A stretch of DNA of 64,000 nt. Origin: Paenarthrobacter sp. A20 (GTDB lineage: Bacteria; Actinomycetota; Actinomycetes; Actinomycetales; Micrococcaceae). The stretch covers positions 4,216,001 through 4,280,000 of the forward strand of contig NZ_JALJWH010000001.1 of the NCBI RefSeq assembly GCF_024168825.1, given 5' to 3'. Positions within the stretch are counted from its first letter, which is position 1. Each line of letters begins with the position of its first letter. Below are positions 55,791-64,000 of the stretch, piece after piece. Both the position numbers and the translations under genes were made by a program. Under the pieces are notes generated by a model. That model was not told where the DNA came from. It worked only from the letters and a program-made list of their open reading frames with translations, and ran no database searches.

Positions 55791-57080
55791 TCAGTCTACG
55801 GGAGAGACCAGCGCCACGTTGCCGGGTTCCCCTGTGAGCGGACTGCCCGGTTGCCCGTGCTCTTTCGTGCGATCACGGCGGCGTGCCACGGCCTCGGCGA
55901 GCACGCCGGCGAGATCTCCAACGGGCCACACCACCACTTCCTGCAACCCAAGCCAGGAGGCCATGAGGTCAAGTTCGGCAGCAAGTTCGACGGCGGTATC
56001 CGCCGGTGCACCAACCTCACCGAATGCCGAGCGTACCAAGAGCTGGCCGGACGCCCGATCCGCTTTCAGGTCCACGCGCGCGACGATCCCGTCGCGAAGC
56101 AGGAACGGCAAGACGTAGTAGCCGAATCGGCGCTTGGCGGCAGGGGTGTAGATCTCAATCCTGTAATGGAAGCCAAACAGTTCTTCAAGCCGCCGGCGCT
56201 CAAAAACCAGGGAATCGAATGGACTCAGCAGCGCCCGCCCTTTGGCTATGCGTGGTGTTCCGGCGCTGACATGCTGATAGATTTCCCTGTCCCAACCACT
56301 GACTGACACTCGTTGAAGGCGACCAGCCCTGACCAGCCGCTGAACCGAATCAGCTCCCGCCTTGAGGGGCGTCCGGAAGTAGTCGGAAAAGCAGCGCACA
56401 GTACCAATGCCGTGGGCTTGGGCGGCTGCATCCATCAACCGGTCAAGTGACTCCTCAGGGTCGCCTCCGGACAAGGCCAAGTTTGGTACGACCCTTGATG
56501 TCAGGGTGTACTTTCGCTCGAATTGAGGGGTCCGGGAAGCAGCCGACACTCTTCCCTCTTCAAACAGATGTTCCAAGACCCGCTTGACGATGTTCCAATT
56601 CCACCCCCAGTTGTCACGTTCGGCTGCCTGGGCATGTCCGAGTTCTGCGGTGAGTTCGGACGCGGTCATGGGACGTCCTGCCGTGAGGGCTGCGAGGATG
56701 CGATCCTCCATCTCCTGACGGACACCAGGATCCAGGTGGTGGGCTCCCACCCACGCCCGCTTTTGCCACACCAACAGGTCCTGAAAGTGCTCCGGGCGGA
56801 TAAAGCTGGCCTCGTGTGCCCAGTACTCCATCATCCTTCGCGGCTTCCGGCCAGCCATGGTTTGGAGGATGAGGGGGTCGTAGTTGCCCAGCCGGGAAAA
56901 GAACGGAAGGTAGTGGCTTCGGGCCACGACGTTTACGGAATCGATCTGGACAAGCTGGAGTTGGGCAAAGGTCCGGCCCACCGCCCGTGCAGTCACGGGG
57001 CCGGTGGGCCGGACCTTTGCCAATCCTTGAGCTGCCAATGCGATCCGCCGTGCCTGTGACAGGCTCAGCGAAGCGGTCAT
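55791..57080 (-). CDS. YcaQ-like winged-helix DNA glycosylase family protein
   Basis: 429 residues of the AlkX/YcaQ (HTH_42) family. The N-terminal region has ARAVGRTFAQLQLVQIDSVNVVARSHYLPFFSRLG. Residues Q45 and D47 in Q-I-D match the catalytic pair reported for E. coli YcaQ. Winged-helix domains span the rest, ending with a basic tail. The family removes alkylated bases and unhooks DNA interstrand cross-links. It lies between secA and hpf on the same strand. Activity is inferred from the conserved residues. Confidence 0.85.
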   Translation of the reverse strand: MTASLSLSQARRIALAAQGLAKVRPTGPVTARAVGRTFAQLQLVQIDSVNVVARSHYLPFFSRLGNYDPLILQTMAGRKPRRMMEYWAHEASFIRPEHFQDLLVWQKRAWVGAHHLDPGVRQEMEDRILAALTAGRPMTASELTAELGHAQAAERDNWGWNWNIVKRVLEHLFEEGRVSAASRTPQFERKYTLTSRVVPNLALSGGDPEESLDRLMDAAAQAHGIGTVRCFSDYFRTPLKAGADSVQRLVRAGRLQRVSVSGWDREIYQHVSAGTPRIAKGRALLSPFDSLVFERRRLEELFGFHYRIEIYTPAAKRRFGYYVLPFLLRDGIVARVDLKADRASGQLLVRSAFGEVGAPADTAVELAAELDLMASWLGLQEVVVWPVGDLAGVLAEAVARRRDRTKEHGQPGSPLTGEPGNVALVSPVD

Positions 57081-57109
57081 GGAAGTCCCTTCATTCAGGA
57101 AATATTGCC

Positions 57110-57838
57110 TTACTTGGCTGTCGAAGCCTGGTCGTCAGAGCGGTAGGCGTGAATCTTCTCTTCCACGGCCTCCTCGCCAGGCTCGCACGTGGAGTCGAGG
57201 GTGATCACACCGTACGTCCAACCACTGCGCCGGTACACGACAGACGGCGCGTTGGTTTCCTTGTCCAGGAAAAGGTAGAAGTTGTGCCCAACGAGTTCCA
57301 TGCTGTCCACTGCATCATCCAGGGTCAGTGACGCGGCGGGGAACACCTTCCGGCGGATCAGGACGGGTGAATCGCCAGCCGGAATGTCGTTCTCGATGTC
57401 GTAGGGCGAACGCTCTTCTGCCTGCGGCACAGACTCTTGGTGATTGCTGGCTTCAACGTAGAGCGGTTCGCTCGCACTGGCGGGCTCAAGTGTTGCTGTG
57501 GCTTCCCGCACTGCCTTAGGCGTGTGGCGGCCGTGGTGCACCTTTTTCCGGTCCTTCGCACGGCGAAGCCTCTCAAGAAGCTTGTTGTACGCGAGATCGA
57601 AGGCAGCGAATTTGTCAGCGGCTGTGGCCTCGGCACGGATGACGGGGCCGCGGCCCAGGACTGTCACTTCGACGGTGAGCTGGCCCGGCGTCTGCCGGGG
57701 ATTGGTTTCCTTGGAAACCTTGGCGTCGACTCGCTGGACCTTATCCCCCAGCGATTCAATCTTTGAGATTTTCTCGCCGGCGTATTCGCGAAAGCGGTCA
57801 GAAACTGTGAGATTTCGTCCGCTGATCATGAACTCCAT
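57110..57838 (-). CDS. hpf: Ribosome hibernation-promoting factor, long form
   Basis: 242 residues from ATG 57838, chosen because GGAGGG lies four bases upstream (57843-57848); a frame to 57871 is possible. An S30AE domain (~1-105; MEFMISGRNLTVSDRFREY, RRAKDRKKVHHG) is linked by a Glu/Pro-rich stretch to the C-terminal dimerisation domain (~170-230; DDAVDSMELVGHNFYLFLD). Long HPF pairs ribosomes into inactive 100S dimers in stationary phase. Confidence 0.95.
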   Translation of the reverse strand: MEFMISGRNLTVSDRFREYAGEKISKIESLGDKVQRVDAKVSKETNPRQTPGQLTVEVTVLGRGPVIRAEATAADKFAAFDLAYNKLLERLRRAKDRKKVHHGRHTPKAVREATATLEPASASEPLYVEASNHQESVPQAEERSPYDIENDIPAGDSPVLIRRKVFPAASLTLDDAVDSMELVGHNFYLFLDKETNAPSVVYRRSGWTYGVITLDSTCEPGEEAVEEKIHAYRSDDQASTAK

Positions 57839-57981
57839 GGTGCCCTCCAAATAACTCAGGTGACACGACAACGACGCTGTTGGGGGCTAGTCTGACGGAC
57901 AGTCGAGCCCCTTTCCGAGCCGCTATCGACAGGTACATCTGTTCTTGGTACCCACAACCGACGTTAGTTCATCGCCACGCG

Positions 57982-58986
57982 TTATTCATCCTTTAGCCAC
58001 TTATTTTTTGATTGAGTCTTAAGGGCTTCACGTGGATAGTCTGCGGTGCTGTTTGAAGCGTAGGCTGGTGGCCTCGTGGCCGCGAGCACGACGGCGCCAC
58101 ACACCACTCCGCCAGCAGCCCTGACGGCCCGCGCTGCCTCAGCGAGAGTGGCCCCGGTGGTGAGGACATCGTCCACAAGAATGCACCTCATGCCTCTGAT
58201 CGTGTCCAAACGCCGTCTGCGTACCCTCATGGACCCCCGGACCTTGCTGGCCCGCGCACCCCTCCCCAAGCCCTTTTGGCCGGCTTCGCGGCTTGTCCCG
58301 TCCTTATCCGAAACGATCTGGAACATCCGGGCAGTGAGCCCCCGCAAGGAATCTCTGCTGACTGCGTGGACCGGTATTGCCGGCCTCTTCTCAAGTGCGT
58401 CAATGATGGGGCATTGCGGCAGGACGCGGCGCATCCGCAGACATCGAAGCAGGAGGTGCAGGGGGCTGAATCCGCGTTTGCGGTATGCCCGGCCGCTCGT
58501 GGGAACAGGGACGAGGCAATAGCCTGGCTGTCCTCCAATGGCGGTCTCCACCGCCTTGCCGAGGCAAGGAGCCAAAACACCTGCCAGACGCCACTGGCCA
58601 AAGTGCTTGAATGACAGCAGGCATCGTGCCAGTTCATCCCGGTACGGGCCCGCTGCGACCACTTCGAGTTTTGCCGTGCCATCGACGTCAACCAATGCGG
58701 GCGATTCCTGCTCCGCACGGAAAGGCTGCCTGCACAGTTGACGGACACGCTTCGCGCAGCCGCCGCACAACACGGTGTCCTCCACTCCGCAGCAAACGCA
58801 TTCAACCGGAACCAACAGAGCCATCAGGTCAGCCATGGCTCCCCGCAGTGCGGATATCAGCCGGTCAAAGCGACGCTGTTCCCCACCACGTCGGTGCGCC
58901 CTGACAGGATCTGCGGCGTGGAGGTCGGGGTCCCCGCTCACGACCCGCCACCCACGGTGCCCGTTCCTGATGCCTGGGGAAGTCAT
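57982..58986 (-). CDS. comF: ComF-family phosphoribosyltransferase-like protein
   Basis: Up to 334 residues. An N-terminal zinc-finger module (VECVCCGVEDTVLCGGCAKRV, near 60-85) precedes a phosphoribosyltransferase fold with the PRPP-binding loop CILVDDVLTTGATLAEA. ComF-type proteins act in DNA uptake or related nucleotide metabolism. The first ~35 residues look spurious. GTG 58941 or ATG 58836 are other possible starts. It lies downstream of lpqB, as in M. tuberculosis (Rv3242c), and is preceded by an 85-base spacer. Confidence 0.82.
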   Translation of the reverse strand: MTSPGIRNGHRGWRVVSGDPDLHAADPVRAHRRGGEQRRFDRLISALRGAMADLMALLVPVECVCCGVEDTVLCGGCAKRVRQLCRQPFRAEQESPALVDVDGTAKLEVVAAGPYRDELARCLLSFKHFGQWRLAGVLAPCLGKAVETAIGGQPGYCLVPVPTSGRAYRKRGFSPLHLLLRCLRMRRVLPQCPIIDALEKRPAIPVHAVSRDSLRGLTARMFQIVSDKDGTSREAGQKGLGRGARASKVRGSMRVRRRRLDTIRGMRCILVDDVLTTGATLAEAARAVRAAGGVVCGAVVLAATRPPAYASNSTADYPREALKTQSKNKWLKDE

Positions 58987-59071
58987 CCTGCAAGCCTGCC
59001 CAGTTGCCGGCTCGGCCGGAAGTCGCTGTGAGCCCTATGTGGACAATCGACCCGGCACTTCTGGTGGCAGG

Positions 59072-60784
59072 TCAGCCCGGGAAGGCTGGCTCCGTAGGCC
59101 CCTTCAGCTGGAGCTCCCAGCCATTTCCGACACGTTGGAAAACGCCCGCCTCCGATTGGCCATAAATCTGCTCGGAGCCGTTTCCGGCGCTGAGGCTGGT
59201 CAGCCCGTCCCAAGGTGCCAGCTGTTGAGGCTCGCCCGTTGCCAAAGACAAGAGCTCGGGAACCACGGTTGCGGTGGCCGAACTGGACATCACTGCCACC
59301 GTCGAGCCGTTGACCCAGACACCTTGGTCAGCCGTGGCAGTGCTCAGCAGGGTGACAGGAGTGGTGAGGTCCTTGGGAACGCCGTCGGGATTCCGGACGA
59401 TTCCGGTGATCTGCACCGTGGACTTTCCATTCGCCTCGGAAATAACCAGTGCCCGGGTCCCTTCCCTGGAGACCCTGAAGTCCTTGACGGTCCTTCCGGA
59501 CAACCAGGAGGGAGTCAAGGTGACGTTGGGTATGGCCATGCCGGGTGCAACACCGGTGGGCTTGAATGCCACGACCTCGGCGGCCCCGTTGGCACCCGGT
59601 CCTGCCGTCCATACCCAGTCGTGCGGACTGAAAGAGGGGCCGGTCAGGGTGCTCCGGGTGGTCAATTGACGTGCGGGTTGCCCGGGTTCGATCGCGTACA
59701 GAGTTGTCTTATCACCGTTAAGGAATGCGGCCGTTTGGGACACCGGAGACTCCGCCGGCGAGTGGGGCCCCAATCCAGCTACCGATTGTATGTCCGGCAG
59801 CGGAGTGATCCGGTTGTTCTCATAGCGCACCAGGTCACCGTTGTTCACCGCGATTTGGCGGGCGGGAACACTCTTGTCCAGTACTGGGGGCAGTACGGTG
59901 CCGTTGTCTTCAACCCGCACAAGGTCCTGGTCCGCACGCAACTGGACGTTGATGACGTCGGGCTGGTCCCGGAAGGTCAAAGCCAACTGGTTTTGCATCC
60001 TCTGGCGGTCTTCCGCAGAGGCCTCGAACAGTTCCTTGGCAGACAGGTCCACCTGCGCAGAGCCTGATACGACCGGCACGGATTCCCGTGCAAGCTTCAT
60101 CCCGGACGGGAACGCACTGACAACTGCACCTCGAAGGTAGGGAGCCGGACCAGCCAGGAGTGCGCTTGTCATGGATTTGACGGTGTTCTTCTTGATGAAC
60201 CACCTGTAGTCAGGAACAGCGTAGGTAAACGTGGGGTCGTAGAAGTAGATGGGATTTGCCCCATAAATGACCTTGAATGTTTCCTCCGGGATAGCCGTGC
60301 CATCCGGCACCTTGGAAATCCGCCACTCCCCTTCCACCTGTTCAAGTGTCAGCGGGATGGTCTCCTTGGTCCCCGGCGGAAATTGGGTAGCAACGCCGTC
60401 AGCATCCACCGAATAGGCGAGGTCGAGTTCGTAAAGGTACTCATTCTCAGCGGCGGACTTGACCACCTGCGCCTCACGGAAAACTATGGCGCGCTTGTCA
60501 GGCTTCCATGTAACCGACTGCGCTTGGGTCAGATACTGGCGCGCCACAGGATAGTCGTCCTCGTAGCCGCTGCCGGCCATGTAAAAGTCCTCAATGACAG
60601 TCTCGGGACTTGAACCGGCGCGTGGGGCCGCAGGAAAGAACACGGGCGCATTGGGATTGCCTGCACCCTCGTCCTTGCTCTTGCCAACTGGACCGGAACG
60701 GGGAATCTGCGCACAGGAGGCGAGCAAAACCATCAGCACCGCCAGGACGGCCACAACCGCCTTGGAGTTCCGGAGATGCATCAT
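59072..60784 (-). CDS. lpqB: Lipoprotein LpqB, MtrAB accessory
   Basis: 570 residues. Signal peptide and lipobox: [13 protein letters not shown], Cys near residue 24. A GerMN domain (~150-270; STKV-type [21 protein letters not shown]) and a C-terminal beta-propeller (~290-570) follow. LpqB binds the extracellular domain of MtrB and affects MtrA signalling. Its start overlaps mtrB (ATGA), indicating co-translation. Confidence 0.93.
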   Translation of the reverse strand: MMHLRNSKAVVAVLAVLMVLLASCAQIPRSGPVGKSKDEGAGNPNAPVFFPAAPRAGSSPETVIEDFYMAGSGYEDDYPVARQYLTQAQSVTWKPDKRAIVFREAQVVKSAAENEYLYELDLAYSVDADGVATQFPPGTKETIPLTLEQVEGEWRISKVPDGTAIPEETFKVIYGANPIYFYDPTFTYAVPDYRWFIKKNTVKSMTSALLAGPAPYLRGAVVSAFPSGMKLARESVPVVSGSAQVDLSAKELFEASAEDRQRMQNQLALTFRDQPDVINVQLRADQDLVRVEDNGTVLPPVLDKSVPARQIAVNNGDLVRYENNRITPLPDIQSVAGLGPHSPAESPVSQTAAFLNGDKTTLYAIEPGQPARQLTTRSTLTGPSFSPHDWVWTAGPGANGAAEVVAFKPTGVAPGMAIPNVTLTPSWLSGRTVKDFRVSREGTRALVISEANGKSTVQITGIVRNPDGVPKDLTTPVTLLSTATADQGVWVNGSTVAVMSSSATATVVPELLSLATGEPQQLAPWDGLTSLSAGNGSEQIYGQSEAGVFQRVGNGWELQLKGPTEPAFPG

Positions 60785-62748
60785 GCTCCCTCCTCGGCGC
60801 CATCGTCGGCCACCATGGGCCGGCCGGTTCCAGCCTCGGACTTTTGCGGAGGACTTCCTAATTCTGTCCCAAGTATGAGCATTTGGCGCTCGGTCCCGGC
60901 CCCGGGAAACTTAATATCTGTGGGTTCAAGCTGCAGCGGCGATTTCACGATGGTGCCTCCTTGCCTGAGTGGCAATGTCAGCCGGAAATTGGAGCCGGCC
61001 CCCTTGCGGCCCCAGGCCTGAAGCCAGCCATTGTGCAACTTGGTGTCCTCAGCCGCGATGGAGAGTCCCAGGCCGCTGCCCCCCGTGGTTCGCGCCCGCG
61101 CGGGGTCCGCCCGCCAGAAACGGTCGAAGACCCGTGCAGCTTCTGCTTGACTCATCCCAATGCCATGGTCCCGCACTGACACAGCTACGGCATCGTGGTT
61201 GGCGGCAACTGATATGTGGATTGGCTTGCCCTCGCCATGTTCCAGGGCGTTGAGCAGCAAGTTGCGGAGAATCCGGTCGATTCTCCTGGAGTCCATTTCC
61301 ACCACAATGCTCTTTTGCCTGGCATTGAGCCTGACATCGGACCCATATTCCACCGCCACGGGTGCCGCACCCTCAGTGACGTGGGAGATCACTTGGAAGA
61401 TGTCCTGAGGTTCTGCGTCCAGGACGGCAGCGCCGGCGTCGAAGCGCGAAATCTCCAACAGGTCCGAAAGCAACGACTGGAAGCGTTCCACCTGGTGGTA
61501 GAGCAGCTCGGCTGATCTTTTGTTCATGGGGTCGAAGTCCTCACGGGCTTCGAAGAGGACCTCGGCCGCCATGCGGACGGTGGTAAGCGGGGTACGCAGT
61601 TCGTGGGACACATCTGAGACAAAGCGCTGCTGCATTTGCGACAAAGTTGCCAACTGGGTGATCTGTTCCTGCAGGCTGGCAGCCATATGGTTGAAGGAGG
61701 CACCGAGCCTGGCGACCTCGTCTTCCCCTTTGACCACCATGCGTTCCTGGAGCTGGCCTGCCGCGAGCTTTTCCGAGACTACGGCGGCATGGCTGACAGG
61801 ACTGACCACATTGCGCGTCACGTACCACGCGATGGCCCCGATCATGAGGACAAGGGCTGCGCCGCCTGCCCAGAGGACGTTCTGGATTTCGTCCAGTGTT
61901 TGTTGGGCCGTGTTGAGGTCGTAAATCAGGTAGAGCTCGTAGGACGTGCCATTGAACGTCACCAAGTTGCCGACGGCGATGCCGGGGCGGTCCTCATTGC
62001 CTACAGGGAATTGGGTGGAAGCCCAGAACTGCTGCTTTCCGCCTTCCTGGACAGCCTTGCGCAACTCCGGCGGTATGACCCTCACCGTCAGTTGGTCGGA
62101 CGCGCGTGACTCGACCCAGCGGTTTCGCGGCTTTGTTTGCTCCGGTTTCGCTTCAAAGACGTATCTGCGCTGGATCACTGAACCCCGGCCCTCCACGGCA
62201 GTCAGTGTGTCGTAAACCAACGTGATGACACTGGACTGGTCGGTGACCTGCGCGCCGTCGAACGTGTCCTGGACCTGCTTGACGTTGTAGCGCGACTCGG
62301 ACTCGGCCTGGGCCAGGCGTTCCTGGAAGAGGTTGTTCGCGATTTGGTTGGACAAGTACGCGCCGACAATCGCAAAGGACGTGACAGCGAGCAGCAACGT
62401 GGTGAGGACTGTTCGAAATTCCAGCGATCGCCGCCAACGCCGAAGCAAGGACCGCCAGAGGTATCGAAGTCCCGGCCTGATCTGGCGCACGCCGAAGGAC
62501 ACCAGCCGCGAAACCCGAAGAATCAGGATGAGTCCGCGTCGGGTCCAGATTCGTCCGCGCGACAGCAGCCACGACAGGTTCCGGGTCTTCGGTCCCGACC
62601 CCTCCTGGGACTGTTCGGGGTCGGTTGATGGTGCCGGCGTCAAAGGCTGGACACCGGCCGCTTCCGGACCCCTTGGTTCAAGGTCCTCGTCTGTCGCGCC
62701 GGCCTTGCCGACCGGAGACTCAGGAACCTGCTTTATATCCGACACCAC
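60781..62748 (-). CDS. mtrB: Sensor histidine kinase MtrB
   Basis: 655 residues: a long charged N-terminus (~1-85), a first span (~115-140), an extracellular domain (~140-300), a second span (~305-330), HAMP, HisKA with [15 protein letters not shown] (His near 380) and HATPase (N-box [13 protein letters not shown]-box DHGIGMS). It phosphorylates MtrA in response to a cell-envelope or division signal. The reading frame overlaps mtrA by 29 bases. GTG at 62748 is the first start; later starts are possible. Confidence 0.95.
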   Translation of the reverse strand: MVSDIKQVPESPVGKAGATDEDLEPRGPEAAGVQPLTPAPSTDPEQSQEGSGPKTRNLSWLLSRGRIWTRRGLILILRVSRLVSFGVRQIRPGLRYLWRSLLRRWRRSLEFRTVLTTLLLAVTSFAIVGAYLSNQIANNLFQERLAQAESESRYNVKQVQDTFDGAQVTDQSSVITLVYDTLTAVEGRGSVIQRRYVFEAKPEQTKPRNRWVESRASDQLTVRVIPPELRKAVQEGGKQQFWASTQFPVGNEDRPGIAVGNLVTFNGTSYELYLIYDLNTAQQTLDEIQNVLWAGGAALVLMIGAIAWYVTRNVVSPVSHAAVVSEKLAAGQLQERMVVKGEDEVARLGASFNHMAASLQEQITQLATLSQMQQRFVSDVSHELRTPLTTVRMAAEVLFEAREDFDPMNKRSAELLYHQVERFQSLLSDLLEISRFDAGAAVLDAEPQDIFQVISHVTEGAAPVAVEYGSDVRLNARQKSIVVEMDSRRIDRILRNLLLNALEHGEGKPIHISVAANHDAVAVSVRDHGIGMSQAEAARVFDRFWRADPARARTTGGSGLGLSIAAEDTKLHNGWLQAWGRKGAGSNFRLTLPLRQGGTIVKSPLQLEPTDIKFPGAGTERQMLILGTELGSPPQKSEAGTGRPMVADDGAEEGA

Positions 62749-63394
62749 GCACCGTCAAAACGACCTCGGGCGCCTCCGGATCACGCTCAATCTTGGACCG
62801 CAGGCGCTGGACGTGCACATTGACCAGGCGCGTATCCGCGGCATGGCGGTATCCCCAAACCTGTTCAAGGAGCAGCTCGCGGGTAAAGACCTGCCAAGGC
62901 TTGCGTGCCAGCGCGACCAGAAGATCGAACTCCAGGGGGGTCAGCGAAATCCGCTCACCGCCGCGCGTGACCAAGTGGCCCGCGACGTCGATGGTCACGT
63001 CCGCGATACGCAGCGTTTCGGGGGCCTTCTGGTCGCCCGGACGGAGCCGCGCACGAACCCGCGCCACGAGTTCAGCCGGCTTGAAAGGCTTGGGCACGTA
63101 ATCGTCGGCACCCGATTCAAGACCCCGGACGACATCGGACGTATCAGACTTTGCAGTGAGCATGACAATGGGGACGTCCGACTCACCACGGATCTGCCGG
63201 CACACTTCAATGCCGTCAGAGCCCGGCAACATAAGATCCAACAGCACCAGGTCCGGCTTGGAAGAGCGGAAGACCTCCAATGCCTGGCCGCCATCTGCGC
63301 AGAACACCGGCTCGAAGCCATCATTGCGCAAGACGATGCCAATCATCTCTGCGAGCGCTTCGTCGTCGTCAACTACCAGAATGCGTGCCTTCAT
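62720..63394 (-). CDS. mtrA: Response regulator MtrA
   Basis: 224 residues from ATG 63394 (AAGGGA ten bases upstream). The receiver domain (MKARILVVDDDEALAEM) has phosphoacceptor Asp53 in LVLLDLMLPG and the conserved Lys in VMLTAKSD. The OmpR-type winged helix (~130-220) ends with GYRHAADTRLVNVHVQRLRSK. MtrA controls cell-wall and division genes in actinobacteria. The longer frame to 63493 lacks support. Confidence 0.97.
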   Translation of the reverse strand: MKARILVVDDDEALAEMIGIVLRNDGFEPVFCADGGQALEVFRSSKPDLVLLDLMLPGSDGIEVCRQIRGESDVPIVMLTAKSDTSDVVRGLESGADDYVPKPFKPAELVARVRARLRPGDQKAPETLRIADVTIDVAGHLVTRGGERISLTPLEFDLLVALARKPWQVFTRELLLEQVWGYRHAADTRLVNVHVQRLRSKIERDPEAPEVVLTVRGVGYKAGS

Positions 63395-63605
63395 AGTTAT
63401 ATATTCCCTTATCACCAAGTCTTTGTCCCGTTGGGCACGGCGCACGGCATGGCGCCCCATGGGCAGTTCCACCGTACTGCACAACAGCGCCACTCCGCCT
63501 TTGCCGGCTGGCCGGGCGGCGGGCTATGAGGGACGACGACGGGACTATAGGCTGGGTGCCAAGGTCCGTATGGGGGACGTCGGATGTCGACGGGCCGGGT
63601 CTTAT

Positions 63606-63613
63606 GGGGAGGA
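63606..63613 (+). promoter_or_regulatory. Ribosome binding site of the edge gene
   Basis: GGGGAGGA, four bases before GTG 63618. Confidence 0.7.
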
Positions 63614-63617
63614 TATC

Positions 63618-64000
63618 GTGTCACAGCCAGAGCACGGCCAAAATCCATCGCCGGGCAGTCAGCCCGCGCCGGGCAACCAGCCACAGTGGGGCGGCCAGCC
63701 ACAGTGGGGCGGTCAGCCACAGTGGGGTGGTCCCCCGGCCTGGGCGGCACCGCAAAGCGGTGGTCACCAAGCCCAACCCACCCCTGGATGGCCGCCGGGC
63801 CCATCTTATGGACAACCCTTCTATGTTGCTCCTCCCAAACCTGGCGTTATCCCCCTGCGTCCGCTCCAGTTCGGAGAGATTCTGGACGGGTCCTTCCAGA
63901 CGATTCGCCGCAACGCGGCATCGATGTTCGGTTCGGCCCTGATTGTGCAAGCCCTTGGGGCGGTGTTCGTCGGCATCGTCACGGTGGGGATGTTCCAACT
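63618..64000 (+). CDS. Proline/glutamine-rich membrane protein, 5' part only
   Basis: The gene runs off the window; ~127 residues are present from GTG 63618, which has GGGGAGGA upstream. A low-complexity N-terminus holds three near-identical QPQWGG repeats (about residues 22-39), then a Pro-rich linker. A conserved-looking segment (RPLQFGEILDGSFQTIRRNA) is followed by the first membrane span (MFGSALIVQALGAVFVGIV). Such proteins are commonly found beside mtrA and resemble glycerophosphodiester phosphodiesterase membrane-domain proteins. The gene diverges from mtrA. The function is unknown. Confidence 0.78.
   Translation, partial: MSQPEHGQNPSPGSQPAPGNQPQWGGQPQWGGQPQWGGPPAWAAPQSGGHQAQPTPGWPPGPSYGQPFYVAPPKPGVIPLRPLQFGEILDGSFQTIRRNAASMFGSALIVQALGAVFVGIVTVGMFQ
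63673..63726 (+). repeat. Three tandem 18-bp repeats coding QPQWGG
   Basis: Core CAGCCACAGTGGGGCGG repeated with 18-bp period and a few third-position changes, in phase with the coding frame. Confidence 0.8.

Noticed and set aside
58775..60067. 430-codon plus-strand open frame over comF/lpqB
   Set aside because: Antisense shadow with biased composition; lpqB and comF are supported by motifs and context.
63526..63942. Plus-strand frame at the right edge
   Set aside because: The competing frame from GTG 63618 has a strong ribosome binding site and a Pro/Gln-rich leader with a membrane span.

Overview
The window looks like chromosome from a high-GC Gram-positive actinobacterium, most probably Arthrobacter/Paenarthrobacter (Micrococcaceae). 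The grounds are a WhiB1-PdtaS pair, MtrA-MtrB-LpqB, an NAD-specific 180-kDa glutamate dehydrogenase, a tmRNA tag ending RTDFALAA, Tad pilus genes of actinobacterial type, and gene order around secA/mtrAB that I recall as shared with Mycobacterium. Genus assignment is inference. I saw no rRNA or tRNA genes, no CRISPR array and no insertion sequence. No gene-free stretch exceeds 300 bases except where the tmRNA sits.

Layout. (1) 1-5.1 kb: end of a class V aminotransferase, a methyltransferase, an MntR-type DtxR regulator, a drug-efflux type MFS pump, a small zinc-binding-like protein and an HtrA-like protease. (2) 5.2-10.7 kb: ssrA (tmRNA) and smpB for ribosome rescue, then an M23 peptidase with ftsX and ftsE (cell-wall hydrolysis at division) and prfB. 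(3) 10.8-15.5 kb: a Tad/Flp pilus operon (tadA-tadB-tadC-pilin-TadE-TadE-TadG-like). Its usual CpaE/TadZ and CpaB/RcpC partners lie apart at 48.5-50.4 kb. (4) 15.8-25.3 kb: an accessory block of exported proteins. It holds a GH25 lysozyme with VCBS repeats, a ceramidase-fold protein, two paralogous lipoproteins, and a large propeller/CHB_HEX_C/FG-GAP protein. A 190-bp inverted duplication links the lipoproteins to the leader of the large protein. (5) 25.3-36.6 kb: surface glycan genes, all on the minus strand. A three-gene set (acetyltransferase, aminotransferase, dehydrogenase) resembles WbpD/WbpE/WbpB for diacetamido-uronic acid synthesis. Next come UDP-galactopyranose mutase, a GlfT2-like galactofuranosyltransferase, an ABC-2 polysaccharide exporter, and a DUF6541-like membrane protein with GtrA and a dolichol-phosphate-type GT2. 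(6) 36.8-41.5 kb: an orphan FHA-FtsK/EssC-like ATPase and a small membrane protein. (7) 41.7-64 kb: core regulation and metabolism: whiB1, pdtaS, NAD-GDH, cpaE/cpaB-like genes, a BldC-like HTH, a LysM protein, an Rv3235-like protein, secA, a YcaQ-like protein, HPF, comF, lpqB, mtrB, mtrA and the start of a membrane protein gene cut by the window edge.

The most unusual parts are the 20.6-21.9 kb inverted duplication, which appears to have given the large FG-GAP protein a captured and degenerate lipoprotein leader, and the orphan EssC-like ATPase. The glycan cluster looks coherent: galactofuranose supply, polymerisation, export, and a separate flippase/GT-C decoration branch. Several start sites were moved inward from the longest reading frame where a Shine-Dalgarno sequence or an overlap supported it.
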